Of a stretch of 34,823 bases of DNA, positions 17,021 to 25,437 are shown piece by piece. Source of the DNA: Collinsella sp. (GTDB lineage: Bacteria; Actinomycetota; Coriobacteriia; Coriobacteriales; Coriobacteriaceae). The stretch's first letter is position 1. Each line of letters opens with the position of its first letter. Position numbers and translations under genes: made by a program. The notes under the pieces are model-generated. The model was not told the DNA's origin. It saw nothing but the letters and a program-made list of their open reading frames with translations, and ran no database searches. The stretch covers positions 1 to 34,823 of the forward strand of contig DYAA01000182.1 of the NCBI GenBank assembly GCA_019419405.1, in the 5' to 3' direction.

Positions 17021-17316
17021 TCTCAATCCGTAACAGTTAGGCCCACTTTTGGCCTCCACCTGTTACAGATCGAGACAAACCAACCCGGCCCGCTAGAACA
17101 TCTAAATCTGTAACAGCTACTCGGCAAAATCCATCCCTCGTGTTACAGAATTAGATAAACGGGGGCCGGCCGCCGAAAAATCTCGTTCTGTAACATCTAT
17201 CGGCCAAAAACGGCCCCACGTGTTACAGATCAAGACATTCCCCTCGGCCCATCCTCAACAATCTCAATCCGTAACATCTAGGCCCGCTTTTGACCCCTAC
17301 CCGTTACAGATTGAGA
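17021..17316. repeat. Array L: 15-bp repeat every 40 bp in alternating orientation (4 palindromic units)
   Basis: Four 55-bp units at 17021-17075, 17101-17155, 17181-17235 and 17262-17316. Each has a left arm like TCTCAATCTGTAACA, a 25-nt loop and the inverted arm TGTTACAGATTGAGA. Units are separated by 25-26 bp, so a 15-bp arm recurs every 40 bp, flipping each time. Loops differ, but several keep inner self-complementarity (AGGCC/GGCCT in unit 1, GGCC/GGCC in unit 3, TAGG/CCTA in unit 4). Unit 1 resembles unit 4, so the loop order is a-b-c-a. The right array (19142-19437) has the same total length. No open frame crosses it. Confidence 0.92.
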
Positions 17317-17365
17317 TTTTGTTTGAGATTTGCCGAGGGACTATATCCACGCGTCATCGAAGCCA

Positions 17366-17431
17366 CTGCGACAGAAGTGCGACATTACTGCGACAGAGGT
17401 GCGACATTACTGCGACAGAGGTGCGAAATAG
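17366..17431. repeat. Six tandem 11-bp repeats NTGCGACANNN
   Basis: Starting at 17366 the sequence divides into six 11-mers alternating CTGCGACAGAR and GTGCGACATTA, the last one degenerate (GTGCGAAATAG). The 11-bp step places every TGCGACA on the same DNA face. It ends about 10 bp beyond the AlbA gene's stop codon, between that gene and array L. Confidence 0.85.
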
Positions 17432-17441
17432 ATCGACCACC

Positions 17442-18884
17442 TTACCTTATCGTGTAGAACTGTTTTGGGTCGTTATGGGATGAGCCGTGCCATTCGAGCA
17501 GCCCGTCTTCCTCAATTAACTTACCAAGCACCCGGCTTGCTGTGCGGCGATTTCTCCCGATGTGCGCTGCAAGCTCCCTTGCTGTCACCCTTCCGTTCGC
17601 AAAGGCCAACCTGACGGCGGCGAGCTCATACTCCCCCAATGAGGCGATCACCTCCGGTGATACCTTGTCCTCGAGAGCCTCGCTTCTCCTTACGGTTCTG
17701 GCAACGATATTGTTCTCAAGCGTTAGCTGAACCCTTGCCCCATCAGGTTCCGTGTAGACCGGATCATTGAGCAGAGAGTTTTGCATCTCGGTATAAATGC
17801 GCTTGACGCCCTCGTTTAGCTCCCGAACCCAACCAAATTCAACCAGCGTGCGCGCGATGCGTGGGTTGCGCGAGTAACGAGTGGTCCTCATGTTGTCGAG
17901 CGTCACGATATTGGGAAGCGCGCCTGGACTGATGATTTCCAAACGGTCGTCGAACATCGAGACCCGGATGTAGTCGCCGCGGAACGAGTAGTCGCGATGT
18001 GTCACCGCGTTGACCAAGCCCTCGAACCAGGCGAACTCAGGATACTCAGGCACGGTCTGGAATTTCCCGTCGGGCCCCAGGAACTGAAATTCGCGGAGCA
18101 TGCTCGAGATGAGTTCGTAGGCGTCTTGGATCACCTTAGGCAGCGGCCCACAGAAGCTTCGTTCTTTCGTGATGTTAAGACGCTCGCCCGTCTCCATTTT
18201 GACGCCGTCGTAGCGCAGGACACGGACTCGCGCCTGTGGCATCATCGCGGACGGATCCAGCGCGAATAGCAGGGCTCCAGCAACGGTCAGCTTTCCGTCA
18301 CGCATAAAACGACGACTTCTAAGGACCTGCTCGTCGGAAACTTCGGTCCCAAGAATCCCTTTGTAGCGATCAAGCACTTCATGGTCCACGTCATCTAGGG
18401 AGGAATCCTCAACGAGCTCGTCCTCGAAGATTCTCTGCCCCTTATCGTACTCGAGGGCAAATACCTGTTCGCGGCTGAGCCTCACGCTCTTGTCGTCCTG
18501 CCGCAAGAAAACCTCGCCGTCGCTCACGCGAGCAACAGAGTGGTTGGTCGAGGCATCGATGTCCAAAACGAGAACGAAGTCCTCCTCGCCCGAAGAATTG
18601 ACCACGGGGATTCGGTCTTTGCGGACAATAGGGGTTGGCGTGCAAGTCGTGAGCGCAGCGCGCTCGAATTTCTCAATGTCGCGCGCGCCGTTACGCTTGA
18701 AGCCCGTTACCTCACCATTATCCTCGATACCGATAACGAGCTTGCCTCCCGCCGAGTTGGCGAATGCACTAATATGCTTCGCAATCTCCTTGTCATCCTT
18801 GCGGGCGCTCTTTCGATCGAAGTACTGATTCTCCCTGAGAGTGGAAAATAGAATCACATCGTTTGTCGCGATGGGTTGCTGCAT
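17442..18884 (-). CDS. AlbA_2/Schlafen-type ATP-binding transcriptional regulator-like protein
   Basis: 480 residues. The ATG at 18884 is preceded by AAGGAGG at ideal spacing; the frame's earlier ATG at 18908 lacks this. The N-terminal domain (about 8-115) matches AlbA_2/Schlafen AAA_4 folds: E-x-Q-x-F-D-R-K-S, then the conserved AFANSAGGKLVIGIEDNGEV. The middle has the ATPase-like features of COG2865 proteins (FEGLVNAVTHRDY, then DRLEIISPGALP and ELNEGVKRIY). The C-terminus (about 415-480) looks like a winged helix (TARELAAHIGRNRRTASRVL). Family members are variously regulators, helicase-like proteins or defence factors, and the role here is open. It is the only gene between two repeat arrays, and its upstream leader is related to that of a decayed restriction-helicase gene at 29.9 kb. 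No classical terminator follows it. Confidence 0.88.
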   Translation of the reverse strand: MQQPIATNDVILFSTLRENQYFDRKSARKDDKEIAKHISAFANSAGGKLVIGIEDNGEVTGFKRNGARDIEKFERAALTTCTPTPIVRKDRIPVVNSSGEEDFVLVLDIDASTNHSVARVSDGEVFLRQDDKSVRLSREQVFALEYDKGQRIFEDELVEDSSLDDVDHEVLDRYKGILGTEVSDEQVLRSRRFMRDGKLTVAGALLFALDPSAMMPQARVRVLRYDGVKMETGERLNITKERSFCGPLPKVIQDAYELISSMLREFQFLGPDGKFQTVPEYPEFAWFEGLVNAVTHRDYSFRGDYIRVSMFDDRLEIISPGALPNIVTLDNMRTTRYSRNPRIARTLVEFGWVRELNEGVKRIYTEMQNSLLNDPVYTEPDGARVQLTLENNIVARTVRRSEALEDKVSPEVIASLGEYELAAVRLAFANGRVTARELAAHIGRNRRTASRVLGKLIEEDGLLEWHGSSHNDPKQFYTIR

Positions 18885-18943
18885 TGCCGCCTCCTTACAT
18901 GGCTCCATAAAGAAGTGTAAGTCAAAGGCATCGTATAGACGGC

Positions 18944-19115
18944 CCCTACATAGCGGCCCCTTTATTGTTTTTAAGACGTCACTATTTCTAGTTAAGGATC
19001 GTTAAGGGTCGTCGCAGCTCCTTCCAATTGGAGTCTATCAATCGACAAGTCAATCCATCCGGCCCGCGATTATCGATAGCCCGTCCGCCTCACATAATAA
19101 AAAGAGTCAAGATTC
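18944..19115 (-). repeat. Leader A: upstream region homologous to 29882-30055
   Basis: On the minus strand this region and 29882-30055 share blocks in the same order: TTATTATGTGA, GATAATCGCGGGCCGG, TTGACTTGTCGA, CTCCAATT, ATAGTGACGTCT, then AACAA(T)AAAGG and a stretch like CCGTCTACGATGCC. The last block corresponds to the first codons of the helicase remnant in the other copy, so here the gene body has been replaced by the AlbA gene. The TTGACT may be a -35 element; no clear -10 was found. Confidence 0.75.
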
Positions 19116-19141
19116 ACTCATAAAGGAGAGCAACAACAAAA

Positions 19142-19437
19142 TCTCAATCTGTAACAGCTACTCGGCAAAATCCGTCCCTCGTGTTACAGATTTAGACAAA
19201 CGGGGGCCGGCTGCCGGAAAATCTCGTTCTGTAACATCTATCGGCCAAAAACGGCCCCACGTGTTACAGATCAAGACATTCCCCTCGGCCCATCCTCAAC
19301 AATCTAGATCTGTAACATCTAGACCCACTTTTGACCCCTACCTGTTACAGATCGAGACAAACCAATCTAGCCTGCCGAAACATCTCGATCTGTAACACCT
19401 AGCCGCCCAAATCGGGTCTAGATGTTACAGATCGAGA
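19142..19437. repeat. Array R: second 15-bp/40-bp alternating-orientation array
   Basis: Four 55-bp units at 19142-19196, 19222-19276, 19303-19357 and 19383-19437. Units R1, R2 and R3, loops and spacers included, are near-copies of L2, L3 and L4, and R4 is distinct (loop order b-c-a-d). The sequence after the last unit (ATTTTGTTTGAGA, then GCCGAG) matches that after array L. The two arrays are direct repeats bracketing the AlbA gene and its leader. The corresponding place beside the second tRNA (30055-30073) lacks an array. Confidence 0.92.
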
Positions 19438-19487
19438 TTTTGTTTGAGAGGCCGAGAATTGGACCGAAAACACGGTCCCGGGATAAG

Positions 19488-19517
19488 AAAAAAGCTCGCC
19501 GGCTAGGCCGACGAGCT
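19488..19517 (-). terminator. Terminator after tRNA-fMet copy 1
   Basis: An 11-bp stem AGCTCGCCGGC/GCCGACGAGCT with one wobble and a 3-nt loop, followed on the minus strand by six T. A smaller hairpin GGACCG/CGGTCC lies beyond it at 19461-19478. Confidence 0.85.
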
Positions 19518-19630
19518 GCAAGTTCTTGGTCGCGGGGGCAGGATTTGAACCTACGACCTCCGGGTTATGAGCCCGGCGAGCTACCAGACTGCTCCACCCC
19601 GCAATGTCTGGGCGCCTCATGTGCGCAAGA
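19513..19630. repeat. 118-bp perfect direct repeat, copy 1 (contains tRNA-fMet)
   Basis: This stretch is identical to 30101-30218, 10,588 bp away in the same orientation. It covers 14 bp beyond the tRNA 3' end, the whole tRNA, and 27 bp of 5' flank; the sequences diverge immediately on both sides. Confidence 0.9.
19527..19603 (-). tRNA. tRNA-fMet (initiator), anticodon CAT, copy 1
   Basis: A 77-nt cloverleaf with encoded CCA. The anticodon loop is CTCATAA, flanked by the GGG/CCC pairs that mark initiator tRNAs. The T-loop is GTTCAAATC and the D-arm contains AGCAGTCTGGTAGCT. The 1-72 pair is a weak U-G rather than Watson-Crick, consistent with initiator tRNAs, which usually have C-A there. 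It is identical to the gene at 30115-30191. Confidence 0.95.
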
Positions 19631-19703
19631 GAGTTATTACGCTCCCGCCTGCGCGATTGCAAGCCGGCTGCCCAAGGTTGTGAAGGTTGCTCCACATCCA
19701 GTC

Positions 19704-21131
19704 TTACCACGCGAACACTTTATCAAGTTTTCCAACCTCCACAGGCCCCCCGTACGAGCCGAGATTTATTGGCGCCTCGCTGCGCTCCGCATCGGCCATG
19801 AGCAACCAATCCTCGCCTTCTCCCGCGCTCGGGGCACGCACAGTAGCGCACCCGTCGGCTACGATCTCCGGCACGGGACCACATATATCACCGTTGCACG
19901 GGCTGTACCACCAGCACCATGCTGTCACCCAGCCCTCGGGCATCTGCAGGCACGCGGTGCCGCCGCTGGGCAAGTAAGCGAAAAGTCGCGCGCCATCTTC
20001 CGCACAACTCACCTGCACATGCGCAGCCAAATCATCCGTCTCAGGCGAAACCACGGCATGCGGACACGGAAGGGAGCCAACAACACCAGACTCATCGAGG
20101 AAGGCTCGCAGATAGCGCATCTGATTTGCTCCCTCGGCGTCGAGCGCTTCAAACCAATCCACGTGAAACATATCATTTCGTTCCTTCTCGGCAATGGAGC
20201 TCCACACCGAGCAGTGTCCATAGGTAACCCCAAACGCCCCGGCGAGCACCGACCAGTACGCTCGGCGTCGCACCATCCATGCCCCGTGACGTGGACCGGT
20301 CGGCGGCCAACTCGTGGGCATGTCCTCATACGCAGGCTCGCCATCCCAAACGGGACGCGCGGAACCAGGCTGTTCATCCTCCGCCTCGACAAGCTTCCAA
20401 CTGCACACGCCTGGGCCATGACCCGACTGCAGCATGGTTAGCGCAAGCCATCGCTCGTCATCGCCCCAATAGGTAGAAGACGAGCAGTGATTTTGGTCTT
20501 CACAACTTGGATGATAGGCAAGGGGCAACCGGCGCCACGCCTCGCGGGGCGCATCAGCGGGCAGCGGGCTGCCGAGGACGCCCTCGGCAAGGCCCTCTGC
20601 CATACGCCGCCACACCGAACGGTAATCAACACCGCGGTGAACCGGCTGCCGGTCGCCGCCCAAACACCACACGATGTTCTTTCGTGAGGCATACCGCGCG
20701 CCAATCCACTTGCCAAAGTCGTAGGCGTTCTCGTCGGTCACCGTTATACCAAACGTGCCACCCATCCAGTTGTCGCCTGTCACCAACTGCCCCCACACAG
20801 GAAGCAGAAGCACGTGAAAGCCGTAGTGTTCAGCACGATCGAGCACCCAATCAAGATAGGAAAAATAGCGCTCATTGGGATGTTCGAGGTCACCGTTGAT
20901 AAGTGCCGGCTCGCCCGCGGGTGAGCGCATGAGCACATCGCGCTCGGGGTCAAGGGCAACCATCTGCAGCACAGTAAAGCCCTGCTCTTTACGGCGACGC
21001 AGATAGTATTCCACGTCATCGGCTTTTATACGCTGCGGCAGCGTCCAAGCGGTGTCGGCTATCCATGTAAAGGGCGCGCCGTCCTCCGTCACAAGATACC
21101 TGCCGTTATCACTTACGCGCAGCGCCTGCAT
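19704..21131 (-). CDS. GH140-like (DUF4038) glycoside hydrolase
   Basis: 475 residues. The ATG at 21131 has GGGGAG 7 nt upstream; the longer frame adds 17 unlikely residues. The N-terminal pattern (NGRYLVTEDGAPFTWIADTAW, then LRRRKEQGFTVLQMVAL) is typical of DUF4038, a TIM-barrel family that includes GH140 apiosidases. The family acids are probably Asp160 in WCLGGDRQ and Glu265 in DGEPAYE. The C-terminus resembles the small beta domain often attached to DUF4038 (VSPETDD, FAYLPSGG, WYSPCNG). No signal peptide is seen, so the enzyme should act in the cytoplasm on imported oligosaccharides. It is last in the chbG - GH1 - GH140 operon, 69 bp after GH1. The apiose substrate is known for the family and not shown here. 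Confidence 0.82.
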   Translation of the reverse strand: MQALRVSDNGRYLVTEDGAPFTWIADTAWTLPQRIKADDVEYYLRRRKEQGFTVLQMVALDPERDVLMRSPAGEPALINGDLEHPNERYFSYLDWVLDRAEHYGFHVLLLPVWGQLVTGDNWMGGTFGITVTDENAYDFGKWIGARYASRKNIVWCLGGDRQPVHRGVDYRSVWRRMAEGLAEGVLGSPLPADAPREAWRRLPLAYHPSCEDQNHCSSSTYWGDDERWLALTMLQSGHGPGVCSWKLVEAEDEQPGSARPVWDGEPAYEDMPTSWPPTGPRHGAWMVRRRAYWSVLAGAFGVTYGHCSVWSSIAEKERNDMFHVDWFEALDAEGANQMRYLRAFLDESGVVGSLPCPHAVVSPETDDLAAHVQVSCAEDGARLFAYLPSGGTACLQMPEGWVTAWCWWYSPCNGDICGPVPEIVADGCATVRAPSAGEGEDWLLMADAERSEAPINLGSYGGPVEVGKLDKVFAW

Positions 21132-21200
21132 ACGCCATCTCCCCTTTCCTTCGCAACACCGATATAGGCGCCGCGTGCCCATCTCCTTGCGCGAACGTAT

Positions 21201-22445
21201 CTACATCCGCCCATTGAGCGTGCGAACCACATCCGCGTACACGCGCGCGCTTGGCTTTGCGATGCGGTCGTACGTACCGTCACGACGATCGACCTCATAA
21301 AGCCCCAGTCGACTGTCAAAAGCAGAAATCCACTCAAAGTTGTCCATAAGCGTCCAGTGGAAGTACCCCAGCACTGACAGCCCGCGCCGCACAAGCCCCG
21401 CAAGCGCGGGCAGCGATGCGCGGATGAAGTCGCAGCGCAGATGATCGTCCTCGGTAGAGATGCCATGCTCTGTAACCACGACTGGAAGGCCCGTGAGCTC
21501 GTGGATGTAGAGCACTGCACCCGCAAGCGAGCCGGGCTCCACCTGCGTGCCCATACCGTTGATGGGCTGGGTAGGATCGGGTGCGATGAGCCCTTCGTCG
21601 CCAAAGACCATGCGCTCGTAGTTCTGCACGCCGATGAAGTCATCCCCTTGAATGGCATCAACCCACTTGCCATAGCAGAGTTCGCGCTTACGCTCGCAAA
21701 TTGCACGGCCGGCGGGTGTGGCCCAGTCGTCGTCCACTACTGAAAGCGAGAGTCCCACAGGGGTACCCGGCGCTACCTCACGCACCACCTCCACAGCACG
21801 GCGATGAGCGCGCGCCATAGCCTCGTCCATAGCGTCGAACTCGTCGATGTCCTGCACGTTGCCCGCACGGTAATGCGCAACGCCCGCCTTTGCCGCTGCG
21901 GCATGCAGCACCACCTGCTGGAAGGCAAACGCCTCGGGAGGCATCGCACCGTTGGCGAGGAGCTGGTTGAGGTTGGGCTCGTTAAGTGTCACCACCGCAG
22001 CGGCGCGGCCGCGGGCGAGCTCCATAACGCGCCGCACATGCGCCGCAAAGAGGTCGACAGCGTCGGGCGCGAGCCAACTACCCCGTTTGGCAAACCAATG
22101 AGGACAGGTAAAGTGGCAAAGCGTGAGCACCGGCTGAATACCGCGCGCCAGGCAACCATCCATCAGGCGGTCGTAGTGATCGAGGGCCGCCTGGTCGATG
22201 ACGCCCTCCTCCTGCTCGATGCGACACCACTCAACGGAGAAGCGATACGCGTTGAGCCCCATCTCAGCAACACAGTTGAGGTCGTCCTCCCAACGCTCCC
22301 AGCTGCGGCAGGCGTCTCCCGCGGGCTCCTTAAAAACCGTCGGCTCCACATGCTCCAAGAAGGTGGTGTCGGCAGCCGCGTCGCCGCCGTCGGTCTGGTG
22401 GCCCGCCGTCGACACGCCCCAGAGGAAGTGGTCGGGTTTATTCAT
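21201..22445 (-). CDS. GH1 beta-glucosidase-like enzyme (non-phospho type)
   Basis: 414 residues. I chose the ATG at 22445: AAAGG sits 6 nt upstream, while it abuts the earlier in-frame ATGs. GH1 signatures are the N-terminal FLWGVSTAGHQTDG, the acid/base Glu156 in TLNEPN, and the nucleophile Glu326 in VVTEHGIS, where most GH1 enzymes have TENG. The C-terminus has GYFHWTLMDNFEW, typical of enzymes acting on unphosphorylated beta-glycosides, and lacks the S/K/Y phosphate loop found in the GH1 protein at 25438. The product is probably cytoplasmic, since no signal peptide is seen. It lies 92 bp after chbG on the same strand. Exact substrate unknown. Confidence 0.88.
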   Translation of the reverse strand: MNKPDHFLWGVSTAGHQTDGGDAAADTTFLEHVEPTVFKEPAGDACRSWERWEDDLNCVAEMGLNAYRFSVEWCRIEQEEGVIDQAALDHYDRLMDGCLARGIQPVLTLCHFTCPHWFAKRGSWLAPDAVDLFAAHVRRVMELARGRAAAVVTLNEPNLNQLLANGAMPPEAFAFQQVVLHAAAAKAGVAHYRAGNVQDIDEFDAMDEAMARAHRRAVEVVREVAPGTPVGLSLSVVDDDWATPAGRAICERKRELCYGKWVDAIQGDDFIGVQNYERMVFGDEGLIAPDPTQPINGMGTQVEPGSLAGAVLYIHELTGLPVVVTEHGISTEDDHLRCDFIRASLPALAGLVRRGLSVLGYFHWTLMDNFEWISAFDSRLGLYEVDRRDGTYDRIAKPSARVYADVVRTLNGRM

Positions 22446-22537
22446 ATTCATCCTTTCTCTATGGTACGCCACCGTTACAGCACGGGCGTCCGAAGCCAGA
22501 TGGCGCCCCCGCTCTTAGCTGCGACTTGCGCAACATC

Positions 22538-23293
22538 CTAGTCCTCGCAGTAGTTTTCAAAATTCACCAACTGCACGTGTTTCTGTTCGATCCACTGCTC
22601 AAGCTCCTCACTCACCAGAAACGCCGTTTCCATGGGACGAATCAAGGTAAAGGACGAGTGGTCGAGCACATATTGATCCAGGTACCCCGGGTGGAATACG
22701 AGCATGCTGCAGGCGTGACGCGCAATGTCGGCCTCGTCGTCAAACAAGTACTTGCGCGGATCGTACAGGCCTCGATCATCGAGGTGATAGGGTTTTGCAC
22801 ACACCACACCCCACTTCTCACTCCAGACCGGATCCATGGGGTTGATATAGAAGAGCCCATTGCGCTCCGCGACGTTCTGAAGCGCCTGAAAAAACGTCGG
22901 GGAGAACACGGCATGGCCCTCAAAGTACGCCGGGTCGCGCCCGGTCAGCGCACGAAACCGATCGAGCTGCGCCTGTATTTCGCGCTCCGCTTCCTCGAGC
23001 ACGATGGTGTCCTCCGTGCGCGCCCTGATGGTTCTGCTAGAACAGAACTCCCCGTGTTCATCCACGAGTGAGGGAATGGACGCGGGGTCAGAAACCGGCT
23101 TACCAAGACAGATGTTTGTATGTTGCCCCACGCTCACACCGCTTGCAGCAACGAGGTCGAAGCCGTGGGAGGCAGCAGGCATGTTGGGCATGAGCCCAAC
23201 GCTCTTAATCGGTCCGCAAGAGATGGCTTTGGCGATACCGTAGTTGATGCCCTCGCTCATGCCCAGGTCGTCTGCCCTAAAAATGACCTTCAT
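22538..23293 (-). CDS. chbG: ChbG/YdjC-family carbohydrate deacetylase
   Basis: 251 residues starting MKVIFRADDLGMSEG, with AAAGGAGG 8 nt before the ATG at 23293. The family's metal site is visible: Asp8-Asp9 in RADDLG, His58 in VGQHTNI and His127 in EGHAVF. In Escherichia coli ChbG removes the N-acetyl group from chitooligosaccharides, letting them induce and enter the cellobiose/chitobiose pathway. Members beside other PTS operons have unproven substrates. It is the first gene of the minus-strand operon and is divergent from the regulator at 23524, which may control both. The gene symbol reflects family membership only. Confidence 0.85.
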   Translation of the reverse strand: MKVIFRADDLGMSEGINYGIAKAISCGPIKSVGLMPNMPAASHGFDLVAASGVSVGQHTNICLGKPVSDPASIPSLVDEHGEFCSSRTIRARTEDTIVLEEAEREIQAQLDRFRALTGRDPAYFEGHAVFSPTFFQALQNVAERNGLFYINPMDPVWSEKWGVVCAKPYHLDDRGLYDPRKYLFDDEADIARHACSMLVFHPGYLDQYVLDHSSFTLIRPMETAFLVSEELEQWIEQKHVQLVNFENYCED

Positions 23294-23386
23294 ACCAAGC
23301 GCCTCCTTTACGCGCACAGCGAGAACAGACTCACTTTGCGCCATCGGTTGTACTCTGCCGTTTGCCACCCATGGTATAGGACGTCC

Positions 23387-23410
23387 CCGTCCGCTCAAGG
23401 ACGGCTTTTT
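23387..23410 (+). terminator. Terminator-like hairpin in the chbG/licR divergent region
   Basis: The stem CCGTCC/GGACGG (23387-23392 with 23399-23404) has a 6-nt loop and is followed by CTTTTT on the plus strand. It lies upstream of the regulator's likely promoter, so it would stop plus-strand transcripts entering from the chbG side. Transcripts of chbG read it on the other strand, where there is no T-run. Confidence 0.4.
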
Positions 23411-23437
23411 CCGCGCGCAATCCGGTAAATGAGGCAA

Positions 23438-23467
23438 TTGAGCTGCTAGGCGCAGCGCTCGTATAGT
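23438..23467 (+). promoter_or_regulatory. Candidate promoter of the LicR-type regulator
   Basis: TTGAGC (23438-23443) and TATAGT (23462-23467) are 18 bp apart, 56 bp before the start codon. Confidence 0.5.
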
Positions 23468-23523
23468 ATTTCTATCAACGATATCTGAATGCGGCGAAAT
23501 GCCCCGATGCCCTAGGGGGCGAC

Positions 23524-25422
23524 ATGGATAGGGAGCTCCTCAATCTTCTTGAGCTCATCGAGCAGAGCGACTATTTAACGGCAGAACAACTTGCCCAACA
23601 TATTCAAAAGAGCGAGAAGACGACGCGCACGCGCCTTAAGGCGATCCGGCAGAATCTTGCAGAAAGTGGCGCCGAGCTTGTCTCCAAGCCACGCCACGGA
23701 TACCGCCTCGAGATTAACGACGCTGAGCGCTACCATGCCTGGCGACAGCGTAGCCTACAACGCATTGCCCGCCACACGCCTGAAACCGCCGAAGAGCGTC
23801 TTATGTATCTCGTAGAGCGCTTCATAAGCGGATCGTTCTTCAAGCTCGCGGACGAGTCGGAAGCCTTGTTTGTCTCTACCAAGACACTCTCGCAGGAAAT
23901 TCGCCATGCAGAGTCTATCCTCACACGCTCCGGCCTCACGGTGGAGCGTGTCCCTGGATACGGGATGAGAGCCATCGGAGACGAATTTGCCTTCCGCAAG
24001 GCAATCATGCACTGCTTGCGATTCCATACGGTCGGTTTTGATGATTGCCGCAGCGTACAAGATCAAGCCGCGGCAATCATCGGAGACCTTGTCGTGCAGA
24101 CCTTTGCTGCCGAAAACGTCGTAATGTCCGAGGCTGCCCTCGAAACATTCATTCTCTATCTCGTGGTGTCAAGCGCACGCTGCCACCGTGGCCACATCAT
24201 AGAGGACGTCTCCGGGCGAAACACCTGGGAGGGCGCAGAGCATGACCGACATTGCGCGCACGTCGTTATAGAACAGCTGGAGGAACACGACATCCCGCTT
24301 GACGATACCGAAGGCGAGGTCCAGCTCATAGCCGCCTTCGTTGCCGGCGGTGTCGTGCGCCACGACGCATTCGGACTCGATGGGAACCTCGTTATCTCGG
24401 AGGATATCCAGCGTCTCATCGACCCTATGCTCGACGCCATCTACGATATGTACGGCGTCGACTTCAGCGATAATTTGCGTCTGCGCCTTATGCTGGGAAA
24501 CCATCTCATTGCATTTGATATACGCATGCGCTATGGCATCGAAATCACAAACCCCCTGCTTGCAGAAACACGCCGCACCTACCCCTTCGCCCACGCACTG
24601 GCGCAGCAGGCGGCATTGCCACTCGCTGCTCACTACGGACGCCCCGTATCCGAGCACGAGATTGCCTACTTCACCATAATGTTTCAAATGGGACTCGTCA
24701 TGCAGCGACGCATTCCTCATAAGAGCCGTGTGCTCCTGGTTTGTGCGACGGGTAAATCGAGCTCGCGCTTTTTTGCTTATCAGTTTGAAGAAGCATTCGG
24801 CGATTACATCAGCGAGCTCACCGTCTGCAGCGTCTTTGAGCTCAACGACATCGACCTCAATACATTCGACTACATCTTCTCGTCCGTCCCCATTGACCGA
24901 GCGGTTCCCAAGCCCATCATGCAGGTGAACAGCTTCCTTGAGGCGCGCGATATGAACCGCGTACGTCGTAGACTTGAACTGGGGGATAGCTCATATCTAC
25001 GCCGGTTCTACCGGCCAGAGTTCTTTTTCACGGGCCTCACGTCGCGGCGTCGAGACGACGCGCTCGCCGAACTCTGCGAACTCGTCCGACAAGTGCGACC
25101 CCTACCGGACAACTTCCTCAGCTCCTTGTTGGAGCGTGAGAAACATGGAAGCACCGATTTTGGTAACCTGGCAGCTCTGCCTCATCCCGTAGAGGTGCTT
25201 CCCGACGAGAACCTCGTCGTCGTGGGTGTCCTCAAGCGCCCCATCCGTTGGAAAACCAATGACGTCCAACTCATCATCCTTACGTCGATCTGCGACTCAA
25301 CCGCAGACGAGACCCAACGATTCTATCAGACGACCGCACGGCTTCTTACCGACGAGAAGCGGGTACGCCGCATCGTAGAGGGTGGCAACTACGAAACCCT
25401 CATGCGCGCCCTGTGCGGCTAG
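23524..25422 (+). CDS. LicR/MtlR-type PTS-regulated transcriptional activator
   Basis: 632 residues; the ATG follows AGGGGG. Domains in order: an HTH_11-like DNA-binding domain (about 1-65), a second helix-turn-helix (about 90-150), PRD1 (about 180-285), PRD2 (about 290-400, with His327 in GNHLIAF and His378 in SEHEIAY), an EIIB-like domain with Cys407 in LLVCATGKSSS, and an EIIA-like domain (about 500-632) with His554 in ALPHPV. This matches activators such as LicR of Bacillus subtilis (641 residues), whose PRDs are phosphorylated by HPr and by the cognate EII to tie transcription to substrate uptake. PRD1 lacks the usual His at its first site (LYLVVSSARCHRG). The 6-phospho-beta-glucosidase gene follows after 15 bp. 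It probably controls the whole PTS locus. Confidence 0.9.
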   Translation: MDRELLNLLELIEQSDYLTAEQLAQHIQKSEKTTRTRLKAIRQNLAESGAELVSKPRHGYRLEINDAERYHAWRQRSLQRIARHTPETAEERLMYLVERFISGSFFKLADESEALFVSTKTLSQEIRHAESILTRSGLTVERVPGYGMRAIGDEFAFRKAIMHCLRFHTVGFDDCRSVQDQAAAIIGDLVVQTFAAENVVMSEAALETFILYLVVSSARCHRGHIIEDVSGRNTWEGAEHDRHCAHVVIEQLEEHDIPLDDTEGEVQLIAAFVAGGVVRHDAFGLDGNLVISEDIQRLIDPMLDAIYDMYGVDFSDNLRLRLMLGNHLIAFDIRMRYGIEITNPLLAETRRTYPFAHALAQQAALPLAAHYGRPVSEHEIAYFTIMFQMGLVMQRRIPHKSRVLLVCATGKSSSRFFAYQFEEAFGDYISELTVCSVFELNDIDLNTFDYIFSSVPIDRAVPKPIMQVNSFLEARDMNRVRRRLELGDSSYLRRFYRPEFFFTGLTSRRRDDALAELCELVRQVRPLPDNFLSSLLEREKHGSTDFGNLAALPHPVEVLPDENLVVVGVLKRPIRWKTNDVQLIILTSICDSTADETQRFYQTTARLLTDEKRVRRIVEGGNYETLMRALCG

Positions 25423-25437
25423 AAGGAAGGGGTGCGC

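Noticed and set aside
17021..19437. CRISPR arrays
   Set aside because: Repeats alternate in orientation, are only 15 bp, and spacers recur between the two arrays; no cas gene is nearby.
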